Assembly: GCA_963277665.1 (NCBI GenBank)
Contig: OY728142.1
Span: forward strand, 10,244,001 to 10,308,000
Length of the DNA stretch: 64,000 nucleotides
Direction: 5' to 3'
Source: Viscum album
Lineage: Eukaryota; Streptophyta; Magnoliopsida; Santalales; Viscaceae
In this document: piece after piece, positions 36,112 to 47,946 of the stretch
Numbering within the stretch: position 1 is the stretch's first letter
How the letters are laid out: each line of letters begins with the position of its first letter
Program-made: the position numbers and the translations under genes
The notes under the pieces: generated by a model
The model's database searches: none
Told to the model about the DNA's origin: nothing
What the model saw: the letters and a program-made list of their open reading frames with translations, nothing else

Positions 36112-36700
36112 TGTAACACCCTGAGATTTTATGAAATATTTTTACAAATAAATTTAATTTATTTGATATCTTGTGTTACTTGAAAAACTAACTCTAAAAA
36201 AATGTTTTATACTATTAAAATATTGTTATTTAAAGTAATAATTTTTCATCTAGGAGTTGTATTGGTAGGTATGAATAGGAATAACTAAATTTAAAAAATT
36301 ATGGTTAAATATGTATAACATTAATTCAATGGTTATCAATTCATTAAAAATGAAAATAAAAACCACCTAAGAGAAAAAATATATATATATATTTCTGAAA
36401 AAATTATTCATGTGCATGAAAAGTATTTCTAGGTTAATAAATTAAATTAATCACTTTTGGTGACTAATTTTAATTAAATTTATATATCATATATTAAATA
36501 AAAAAATTTAACATGCATTCAATATTTTTATAAGCATGGGCTTGTTTTCCTAGAATATGGCTAGAAGAAAACTCAAGAGTGGAGTAAATTGAGTTCCTAT
36601 AAAATTCATTATAGAAAACCTCCCACTTCAGGTATGATAGATCAAATATTTTTCATTAATATAAAATGGAATTTTAAAAATAAAAACATAAATGATTGAT
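36112..36700 (+). mobile_element. truncated chromovirus LTR start F4
   Basis: The sequence tgtaacaccctgag begins an LTR-like stretch that parallels tataacaccctgag at 55545 for about 80 bases (aaataaatttaattt against aaataaattaaatttt). It then fades, and no TATA region, arrays or right end follow. It is a 5' fragment only, and the right limit is approximate. Confidence 0.6.
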
Positions 36701-37439
36701 ATTGAGCTTAATATATTTATATTTTTTGGGGGGACAAAAATTCCTCTAGTTCACTCCACCAACAATCTACTCCATGAGTTTGGTTATTTTCACTATAACA
36801 GCCATTTTACGAGGAGTTCATAGCTGAGTACAAGAAAATTTAATTTAATACCAAGGTCCAAGAGCTTTAAACTAGGATCTACCATTACAATATATATATA
36901 TATATATAAGGTATCAACACACACTCTTATAATGAGTGTAAACAAAAATAAATGAATAAAATTTTGAAAGAATGATTTCAGCACACAGTTGCAAGTAGCT
37001 ACTAATAGTAATAGAATATGAATTCAGATAAGATTATAGTATTCAACGTGTAACTCAGAATGATATTCAGTGAAACAAATAAACTTTTAATAACATCTCA
37101 AGAATTTATCATTTTTCTTTTTTATGTTTATACATTCAGATTATTAATTTGTGTGTGTTTTTTATTCATTCTTCTCATTTATCTATGTTTTTTTCATTCT
37201 ATAACTAAATCATTTTTTATTTATTTTATTTGAATTTCAAACACACAAGGTTTTCATAATGGTCGAATAAGTATTTCCATCAAACTAACTTTTTATTATT
37301 TTTCACAATTTTAAGGAAAATTTAAGAAACCAAAAATAGTAGAACCACATAAACATTATTCCCTAAAAGAAATAGATGAACCATTAAAATATATTTTTAT
37401 CATATTAGAATAATTATCCCTAATTAATTTCGAATAAAT
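36701..37439. other. unassigned AT-rich DNA with (TA)n at 36891-36908
   Basis: Apart from the dinucleotide run, nothing was recognised. Confidence 0.4.
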
Positions 37440-38750
37440 ACTAGTTAATTTCTATTGGGGTCATATTTGATCATATCTTCAAACCAATAATCCATCTTTT
37501 CCAACATTTGAAAGTACTCATCCACATTTATCTTCTTTCCATTGAATTTTATTATCAGAATAAGATCATGTTCATTGATCCAATCACAATTTTCATTGTT
37601 GGTGTCTACTAGAATCGATCTCTCAAACATTGAGTCTACAACCTATGTGGGGGCCTTGGTTGGAAAGGCATCCTCCCACATTTCTTCCTTTGAATGGTGG
37701 ATAATCTCCCCTAATATCCCCTTAGATGTGACCTCAACACCTACCTCTAATTAAAAATTAATCCAACCCATATGAATACTCAATTTGGGCATGATCCACC
37801 ACCATAGTGTCTCTCATCATCACACTACTTGATTTATCTTATTACTTATACTCTCATACTTCATGTTATTTCTCATTGTATTCAATCTCCTTGACCCATG
37901 AATTCATGAAAGATATTTTTTCCATGGGTTTGGGAAAGTATGAACAATTCATCCTTTTGATTTCGTCCCCTTGACCAGAATGTATCTCTGAGAGTCCCAA
38001 TTTCCCTTCCACTCCTTCTTTCTCCTTGGGATATAAATCTTTATTCCATGGCATCCCTCTACATTATCATGAGAAACTTTACTTGAAGTCTCAAAACATG
38101 ACTCTACCCCAGTCAATCCTTTCCCTTATTTAGGGTTATTTGACCATTTAGACTCACTATGATCCAGAACTAGCACTTCATATTCTAGAACTTCAAATCG
38201 GTTTATAATTTTTAAATGAGATAGGTTTCTACTTGGACTAGTCTCGTTTTCTACTTTCTTCCATCTCTTTTCACCTTATATTGAGTCCTCTGAAGCCTTA
38301 CAACCTAATGAACCATCCTCGCTTGTATCTTACAACACCCCTTATTATTTATTTCCATTTACAGATCTCACTTTCCCTTCATTGGAGCTATATTTCAAAA
38401 TACTTGGGATAGGTTCCAAGACAACAGAATCCCACCACCTCAATTCCCACTGATCTTAGAGTCACTTACAATATTTACTTCGGTGCAGCCTATTAATTCC
38501 TCTACTATTTGAAAACATCGATGATCTTTAGATTATCATTAATGGGTCTTGGTTATTTATGAAAATAATTGGTTAGTTATGGACTACCATTACTCAATTA
38601 TTCTATTGAATGAGCAGTGACCTTCTCTGTTCCATCAGATTTCACCCCATACTGGAAAATAGTGGTATCATGACCTAGATGATTGCAAGAACAATAGAAA
38701 TCAACACATGATTCAAATAATACTTATTTCTTCCATAAAATTTCCCCCTA
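37440..38750 (-). pseudogene. C-terminal part of a LINE ORF1-like / DUF4283 protein remnant
   Basis: Minus-strand open pieces lie at 38054-37866 (MPWNKDLYPKEKEGVEG...) and 37630-37445 (MFERSILVDTNNENCDW...). Composition is less AT-biased than the surroundings and hydrophilic. Near 38710-38660 a reading CSCNHLGHDTTIF resembles the CX2CX4HX4C zinc knuckle that follows DUF4283, with the last cysteine lost. Order and strand agree with the DUF4283-like piece just upstream (38945-38754). The frame is broken by stops and shifts. No endonuclease or RT was found, so the copy is partial, or it is a domesticated-type DUF4283 gene remnant. Confidence 0.55.
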
Positions 38751-38753
38751 AAT

Positions 38754-38951
38754 CTAAATGAAAATTAATTCCACCAAAGCCCTAGAGACACAAATTTCAA
38801 CACAAATCCATAAGGAAATCGGATGATAGAGAGCAGAGGTGTGTTGATCTGAACACAAGAAATGTCCCACCATGTTACCAATCAAACCTAGAATTCTTAG
38901 ATTTCGAAATGTATGAGGTAAGCTGTGAAGTGTGATCCAATTTGGTTCCAA
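38754..38951 (-). pseudogene. DUF4283-like domain fragment
   Basis: The 65-residue reading contains WITLHSLPHTFRNLRILGLI, GNMVGHFLCSD and ICVEICVSRALVELI. This follows the DUF4283 pattern W.RL..LP..F.N...L..IG...G.F...D and its arginine/aromatic-VE-D-(S)KAL.E ending. The domain is found in plant L1-type LINE ORF1 proteins and related zinc-knuckle proteins that bind nucleic acid. The N-terminal half of the domain, expected upstream near 38950-39100, has decayed. Confidence 0.65.
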
Positions 38952-39099
38952 GAGTATATCTCATGTTAGGTGGGACTCAAATGACCAATGGAAACCCCTC
39001 AAAGAGGAAGCTGAAGAGAGTGTGAGGGGAGACAACCTAGGATAAGATCAGATCTCCTCCAATGATAAAACGAATCAAAAAAAATGATGTTGGTCTAGG

Positions 39100-42000
39100 A
39101 TCCATATAATTTACCTCTCCCATAAACCCCAATAATCGAAGAGTACATATTAAAGATATCCACTGTGGGATGCCCCTTTCTTAAATGATCCACCAAAGAG
39201 AGTGGAATAAGAGATGACACATTCTTAAACTCCAATGAGGATATCGAAAGATGAGGAACACCATATTCATGCAATGAAGATTTAGGGCATACATCAATAT
39301 TAAGAAAGTTGGGGAGATGGTGGGTTCAGTGAATGAGGATAAGGGTCAAATATGGGAAGCTCAAGGAGAAAAAAATGAACCATCCCCCCCTCTCAATGAA
39401 GGAGGTTAGAATGGTGGCATGGCTATGTCACCTACACAATCATCGAATGAGCCGCTGAGAGACCCGTAGATGCATTTGAGTGACTCATACATTGAGAAGA
39501 TGATAGGATATGATATTAAGGATATCTTTAAATTCATTAAAAATATAAATATTACTTCTATAAAAGTGATTTCAGAAATGTTTTTGTTCTTTGGATATTT
39601 CCATTCAAGGAAAAATAGCATACTGTACAGATCAACCTCTCCTTAAATAAATAATTTTTTCCCTAATACATTCTAAAATCATGAAATTACTTATCGAGAT
39701 ATTACTAAATTAATCAAGAAATATTTTATAAAATATATATCCACATAATATATTTAAATAATTTTACTATTAATCATAAGATAAATTTTTAAGATACTTT
39801 GTAAGATACTGATAATCTTTGAATTAATCTATGCATAAGATAATTATTTTATATAGGATAAAATATGTTACTATGATGTTATACATAGATTCATAAAAAT
39901 ATTATGGATCTCATAAGATGATCTTTTAAAAATATATTTTTCATAGGATAACATCTTCTCATGACATTATTATGTCTTTAACACATAGCTTTCAATTTAT
40001 AAGATAATATTTGACTCTAGATAAGATAAAATACTTCTTCATAAAACAAATACTTCACACAACATAAAATAATCACTTAGACAATCATTGTGAAATAAAT
40101 TAGTTTGATAAATATAATTATAAACACTTAATACAAACTCATTAGAATATAAATAGGTATTTTTTGAATCATAAAAACACATAAAAACTAAGATATATTG
40201 GATCAACATAGGTCAGTATAACAATATCTCATTTTTTTAATGATTAAAAAACCAATGAAATAGAAAAAAAAATTCAAAAATGAATATTTTAACTACTAAA
40301 ATATTCTCCACTAAGGATAGATACTTTTTAAAATATATATTCAACATTTTTATTCTACCCATTTTAAATAATTCTCCCCAAAATAAATTGAATTTTTTTA
40401 TTCTGATTTCTTTCTCTACAATGATTTTAACACTTTAATTTTTTGTATTCTCCTTTCCTTATCCAAATTTTTGTGATATCAAGAGAAATTATAAAAAATA
40501 ATATAATAAATTCATCACATGAAAATTATTAAATAGTTAATTATACTGATTTTGAACAGCATTAACATTGCATTTTTTAAAACAATATGTAATAAAGATT
40601 ATTAAAGGAACTGAAATAAAATCACTAATAGTGAATGAATACTAAGAATAGAACATATTGACTATACAGATTCAAAAAAATAAAATAAAATAAAGAGTTA
40701 AAAATAACATAAGACCATAATAGTGATTAAATAAATCAAATATAGATGTATATTGAAAACAAACATTTATGTATGAAAAAGAATGCATTAAAAATCATGA
40801 AGACTAATAATTCAGATAAAAATCACAATTAAAATGTTAAAAAACTACTTAAACAATCATGATTAAAATTTTTATGAGAACCCATTCAAATGTTTCTGAA
40901 AACCCATTTAATCGAATAGGGGGACTATGAAGGTTTTCTGGTACTTCACATTGGAATTAGTTTATGGGGGTGACTTTTTGAATGATAAGGGTTGGCCAGT
41001 ATATAGAGATGAAAAAGACTTGGATCGGCAAATGTAACTCCAACAAAATATTACAATGTTAGTATGGATGATTTGATACCTTCTTAATCACTTTGAATGA
41101 TCCTTATAGATGTTTATTCAATGTTGGGATCATCGTACTGAGATCTCACCAAATCAAACATATATGAGGTTCTCCCATAAATAAACATTAGGCAGGTCAA
41201 TGATGTCCCTTAATATCTAAGAAGTAGAAGCATGGTGATCAAATAAAAGATGTTCGGGAAAACATTTCCCTTGAATCATAAATAAATATTCAACACAAGA
41301 ATCTTTCCTTTTATCTATGTCATTCTTAAAACAATCTAGGATAGTGTCAATCCATTCCAAACCCACTATGAGAAACTTCCTACGAAAATGTGAATTTCTT
41401 CTTTCTTTGCAACACCAATGACAAAATTCTACAATTCTACAATCTAATTATCTTACATGATCATTATACAAAAAATGTAAATGATTTCCATTCCCTAAAT
41501 ATAGGTTTTTATATTTTTTATTCTCAATAAATACATATTCTTCATCATTATCTTCTTTTTTGGATAATTCTTACTTTAATCTACTTATAACTATCTGATG
41601 TAAGTCTTCCACATTTTTTATTATAACCTTGAAATAATTTTACATAGTACTACCCATTCATTGTAATATAATTATAATGAAACATATATCTGTATTCACT
41701 TCAAATGAAATATTTTTAACTTCTATAACTTTTCATAAAATAAAGTGAAGATCTTTTTTCTATATTGATCAATTGAAACAATAAATTATTTCTGAAAAAC
41801 ATGGATCCTTCTTACATTATTAACTATAAATAGGTTAATATATTTAATAATTTCCTTGGAGAGTAGGTTGCAATATATTGAATCAATCGAATAATTTAAT
41901 TGTTCTATTTCCTGAGACACACCTTCTAAATTCAAAAGTACATCACTTTGACTAGTAATTTATCTAAATGATTACGATGGACATTTTTCTAGAACTACTT
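39100..42000. other. unassigned, mostly very AT-rich DNA
   Basis: 39100-39640 has moderate composition and may be the decayed 5' part of the LINE-like region. 39640-40900 is AT-rich with no structure. 40900-41460 is less AT-rich. A minus-strand reading of about 50 codons (EWIDTILDCF...) exists around 41360-41210 but could not be matched to a family. 41460-42000 is again AT-rich. Confidence 0.4.
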
Positions 42001-44579
42001 TGTCATGAACCGAATCTGTACGCCATAAAAACGGCACCCAACCCAGCCCGTGGAAAGGAAAAAAGGGCGTTCCTGATCCCCACAGGCTGGAACATGTTTC
42101 TGGGTATCATAAAATGAAATATTGGAATGAATTACCTGAGTTTATAAACAGAAAACAACAAGTGAATCCCATAAAACAAATCTGGATTTTTCAAACCCAA
42201 ACATGTTTTACTAAATTCCAGAATTTAATTACACAACTTATGACAATGTTTAAAGACTATTACAAATGAACAAAACCAAAACGTACAGCCCAATAACATC
42301 CTCATGTCAAGAGGCACCAGCCTCAGGCCATCTCCACGACACCGCACTAAGAAGGACCGCTATAAACTCAAACCATTGGCACCGAAAGATTTACCCAAAC
42401 CTATGATAAAATAACCAAGTATACATACAATCAAGGATTAATTAGGGTGTGCTCCAAATCCCAATAGGATTCCACCAAAAAATATTCCATATGATAATCA
42501 TTATAATTCAAAAAACATGCAATTTTTGTAAACAAGAAATGCTAGTAACAATTTATAAAATATGAAACTTTAAATAAAATTAACATTCAAGTGGGATACA
42601 TTAAAAGAAATAATAACTTTTAAATATAATTAAAAAACTACTGAATTTCTCCCACTAAATATACAATATTTCAATGATAATAATAAAATATATAATGAGC
42701 ACTAGCAATAAGAAACAACCATAGGCACTAGCCTGTTGTGTGTCTCAGGTACCTCGTACTCAGTGAAAGTAACCATACAAATATTTGTTCTCATGCACAC
42801 GAGCCACTGGTAGGGATCATACACATAACATAGTGGTTCCCCAATATCATAATAATTATCATAGTTTAGTTATTGTTTTCATCATCAAACTTTCTATGTG
42901 AAATAGAGGCCAAACCCCACAAGATCACTAGTATACTAGTACATGTACTCCCACCCAGATAACCCGGTGTTCCCTCTTGTTCTCAAAAAAGTTCCACAAG
43001 ACATGAAATAGAATTTTGACATGAAAATACCACTTCCAAGTCACACACACCAAACAACCCACACACATGTCACATGATCCCCTTTTTTATTCAAATTCAT
43101 TTTGGAAAACATACTCACATCAAAATATCCCACAACACGTTTCACCTCACTTTCATACTTCAACAAATCCTTTAAAAAAATTTATAAAACCTATCCAAAT
43201 AGTACACATCACATAAAAAACCATTCACATAAAAATAGACTATTCCAAAAGTAAAATTCAACCAAAACAATTTGGAAAAATATTTTCACCTCTTACATAA
43301 GTCAAGAAACCATCTAAAACTTTCACAAAATAATTCCAAGGAGTGTAACCATGTTTTTCACATAAAATACTTCTAAAAAACCTCTTTGAAGACCAAAAGC
43401 AAACCAATATCACATAAAACCATAATTTTTAGCTATAAAAATCATTTAAAAAAACTATTCCATGAATCATAAAATAGCCCCAATGAACACAACATGGAAT
43501 ACACACCAAAAAAATCATTTTTGAAAAAAAATACCACATAAAAACCAGCCTCTTAACAAATGATACCAAATATAATTTTCAAACCAAACACAAAGGAATA
43601 TAATCAAGATAAAAATATAAATCATGAAAAAATAACTCATCCAATAATTAATACACATGGAATCACCTTCCATTTGTGCGAAAAACTCCATATTGTAGTG
43701 AGAAACTTCAACTGCACCATCGTTGCACCACAAGGGAGTGAAATCGAGCCTTAATCCACAAGATTTCACCAAAAAGACACAAGTTTAAACCCGAGGTATG
43801 AACCCTAGAAACTAAAAATTAGGAACTTCAAGAAAACATGGATTAATCCTGAAGAAAAAGGAAGAAACCCTGAGAAAATGGGGGGATGAAAGAATGAAAC
43901 CCACTTACATGAGGGATCTTGAAGAAATCGGCCCAAATCCACCAATATATGTATCTTGAGGTATCAATAACTAATAGGGAGGCACTAATATGTATTAGTT
44001 GGTCACTTAGGGACTGAAATGGGGAAAATAGGTAAAATTGAAGGAGTTATGAAAGAAACATTTTACCTCTTCAAATCTGGGTGATTTGAGAGAGACTAAG
44101 AAAGACTTCTCTAATCTGCAAAGGATGTGAGCTCCAAAGAGGAAAACTCAATAATGGGGGTGATCCTTAGTTTTTTTCCTTTCAGTGAGAGGTATAATCA
44201 CCAAAAAAAGTAAAAAGTTTGTGAGATATTTAAAATTTTAAAAAATAATTTAAAGTAGGAAATTGGCTTATGAGATGGCCTAATACCTTAATAATAAACC
44301 CAAATCCAGCATTATTAACGATTCTTATGAGTTCCAAATTGATATGGTGGTTTTAATATTTTAGGGGATGCCAATTGGGAAGTGGAATGTGTGTAAAATG
44401 TTGCAAAATTAAGGATTCATAACAGAAACAAATTTTATTTTTAAATATGGAAATGGGCTCATGGTGTGGTCCAAATTTTAAAAACTCACCATTTCCACCA
44501 AAATGCATTGGAAAACCCCAAAAAATAATTATTGGAAATTATATGAAATATAAAATTAAAATAAGTCATATATGTGACA
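42001..44579 (-). mobile_element. 3' LTR of the LARD-like element
   Basis: It aligns with 47947-50512 throughout: tgggtatcataaaatgaaat at 42102 and 48048, atttgttctcatgcacac near 42783, ccaagtcacacacacc at 43035 and 48985, and ccatttccaccaaaatgcat at 44489 and 50420. Open frames within it are unconserved between copies. Confidence 0.85.
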
Positions 44580-47500
44580 ATTATAACCACCATATAACTT
44601 TTTTCCCTCTAAAAGCTGCAGAAAGGCCAAAAGCGAAAACCAAGCCCAATCGAAATTCCTAAATAGATTCCTTTTCCAAGTTTCGCCCACCCCAAAAGGC
44701 CCAAAACACCTCCAATTGATCAATAAATGAATGAATACTCTCACCAACCAAAGCATACATCACTTCTTAAAACAATCAAGAATATTCAAACTATATACTA
44801 AGACAAAACACCTCAAACACTATCTGAACAAGACTCAAGAATCTTACCCGAATGAGCAACAACATCGAATAGGGTTACCACTACCTCACTTTAATTAAAA
44901 CATTGGGTGTTCTCCAATCCCAACATTTACACAAGTAATATTTTGGTAGTTAGATATATCTGAATAAGTCTACCTATCACCAAGGTATGACCATGTACAA
45001 ATCCGAGTTACTAGTTTATGGAGACCCAAATGGGATCCCTACCACAAGAGACAACTTAAATTTTCTCGAGACAGAATCATAACACTAACAGGGGATCCTC
45101 GAATGGACTCTCTGATACAAGTGGTATAATTACATTATAATTTTCCAAAATAACTTACATGTGATTTATATTGGGTCTCCCCACCATAAGAACTAACCAT
45201 CATAACCGACCAACTTATGCCGACACAAAACAACACCAAAATTTAATGAGTTGGGTTGACTGCATAGTTAGTCCATGTGGTTTGGGAAATTGTGCGCTAA
45301 CCATGTAGATCTTTCTATCTACATGTTTTTTTGGAGCATGGTTACTACTAACAGCGTGAAAACCCTCCACTCATCTTGTCAACCCAAATCTCAAACTTTT
45401 CTCTAAAACCTCGATGGAAACCGAAGGGGGAAGAATGACATTAGGCGATAACATGGACACGAGGTCCCCCACCTCTTTACACCGAACGAGAAAAAAATAA
45501 GCAAGATGAAAACACCAGAGATTTAAACTATTACCATATTTCATACTGATAACAGGACATTTTACATGGGTTTGAATGACCCTAGGATTTCTCCTATCTA
45601 TGCACCAGCATCACTTCGGGACATATGGCAGGAGCTCAAACAATTGAAGCATCTTCGGCCTCGCAGTTGTGCTTTGGAAACCCCCCAAGTGGAACTTTTC
45701 CTTTCAGTGCCTTAAAAACTATACCATGATCCTGGATTGGTTCCCTAAAACATAACACATTCCAAACTCACTATACCCTAACCCACCATTACACTGAAAC
45801 AAGTGTGTAGAATACAAACACACATCACCCCTAGTTTCTTCAGATGAGAAACGGAAAGAGGAAAAGATATATGGAAACACATTTCTCTAAATAAAGGATG
45901 TTGATATTTCCCAAAAGGATACACCCTTATGATAAAAGAAATACCTACAGAAGATTGTACAACTTCACTTATACAATAAAACGCGCACATGACATCACAA
46001 GGAATCACCAAACAAGACCATTGTGACTGATAGAAACAATACATGGAAAGGGACCTTATGCCAAGTCCACAAACAATAAACAATTCCAATAAGTGGACAT
46101 AATATACTCTTATAACCAGATTTCCTACGCTGGTGGTTTAACATGAACCCCTACTTTTAAGAGACTAAGAAGGACTCAAAGGCCCTCTTAGACACCATCC
46201 CCACTAACAACCCCAGACTACATTCACCTTGGACGAATCAGGTAACTTAAGAAACTAAGGTATCTTTAAACCTTCCACAAGCACTCTCTCGCTAAAATAG
46301 GATCCTCAAAACCCATAAACGAAGGGGTGTAGACTCAATCTCCAAAATCAAGAAAAATATTCCTTATATTGATCAACAGGTGGTTCTTCTAACAACGAAA
46401 CAATCTGAGCTGCACTTTAGTCATGCATTAACTCTTAATGGGGCAGTAACTTATCCAACTAGAAAACCCAAGGACTCAACGAAGTTGGTCCATTGGTCAA
46501 AACATGACACAAACCAGAACCAATAACATGAGGGTAACCATTATAAAGGTTTCCTGAACTTTTCTGAGAAGATACCACTAACCAGCCCCTCAACCCAACT
46601 TACCAATGAAACACAAACCCAAAACACTGTTCAAACAAGACGGGTTCTTGGACTTAAAACATCTCATAACGGCAATATTTCTAAAAACACATAAGACACA
46701 CCACTATAAACCAATTATCAATACATCAAGTTTTCCTTTAAAATAATATCTTTCAAAATAAATGGTTCATCGGTTAGAGTATCCACCAATGGTAACCTAT
46801 GGGCCTCACACATGCTTGTTTCCATGCCACATCAGGTACCCTCCTCGTATCCATCCTGACACTCATCTAGCAGTTTAATTAAACATTCATCATCCCATAT
46901 AACCCCATACATGTGATTGCTTATGGAAATACCAAAGGATAAAAAATTATTTCCACTTTTCAGAACCAAAACATTCAACCGAAACTTTTTTTTCCTCAAA
47001 CCCACTAACCAGAAAATAAAACCCAACTTAAAGCTTATAAAACCTTTCAGAAATGTACAATCATTCAAATGAAAACACACTTCCAATATATTCACATTAA
47101 TTTCAAAACATCTCAACCCCTTTCAAAACACTTTCGGTTTTATTGAAAACTTCATTTCATCAACAACCATTCATTGAAAAACTCATCTTTTCTTATTTAA
47201 AAAAATGTTCCAATGATTCGTAAAACATTTCAAATTCTCACTAGTTACCAAATCAAAAGTCCAGTTATAAACTCTACACACAAATTCAAAAACAATTTAT
47301 TCCATTCAAAAAACTTTTTAATAATTTCGAAACTCTCATTTGAAATAGATTTTCAAACTCCACCGAGACGTAATTTATAATTTCAAAAGATCTTAAATAC
47401 TCCATTTAATATTTAAAAACAATTATGAAAATTTAATTACACCATATCACAAATCAAAAAAATCCCTATTTATTAGAAAATCATTTTAAAAAAACTTTAC

Positions 47501-47946
47501 ACTTCTTAAAACCAATTCATTTTTGATTTCAAACCAAACTTCTAAGATTCCAAAACTAAAATACACAAGACAATGTGAGAGGAAACTAGTTTCGGTGGGT
47601 GACTTGAATATATGGTTTTTGGTACTCCAATCACTACACCATCATGGAGAGTGTTCTAAGGAAACATACCCATCTCCACGTGGCTTGATAGGCCCTATGA
47701 TCTCACTAAGACCATTAACCCAACTCTCTTTTCATTTCCCCTAATCATCATCAAACCAATAAAACCAAAGGATTCAGATAAAACCCAACTTCCCCTAGCA
47801 ACTTGAATCATGTCATGAGTTGGTATGTCTAGGAACCATACTCATAATCAGAATTTTAATCCCCAAAAATCCTAAATCTAGAATATCCTGAATCCTCCCC
47901 AAATAACATGACCCAAAGAGTGAACCTGACCCCTCTGATACCATTT
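44580..47946 (-). other. interior of the LARD-like element
   Basis: This stretch is about 3.4 kb and clearly less AT-rich than most of the window. Minus-strand frames at 47116-46832 (94 codons) and 46089-45778 (103 codons) are the longest. Both are cysteine-, phenylalanine- and hydrophobic-rich and match nothing recognised. A purine run, AGAGGGAAAAAAG on the minus strand near 44600, could be the PPT but lies about 20 bases from the LTR. The coding nature is doubtful. Confidence 0.6.
47926..47943 (-). other. primer-binding site of the LARD-like element (Met-tRNA type)
   Basis: The minus strand reads TGGTATCAGAGGGGTCAG, an eleven-base exact match to the usual initiator-Met PBS start TGGTATCAGAG, beside the 5' LTR. 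Confidence 0.8.
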
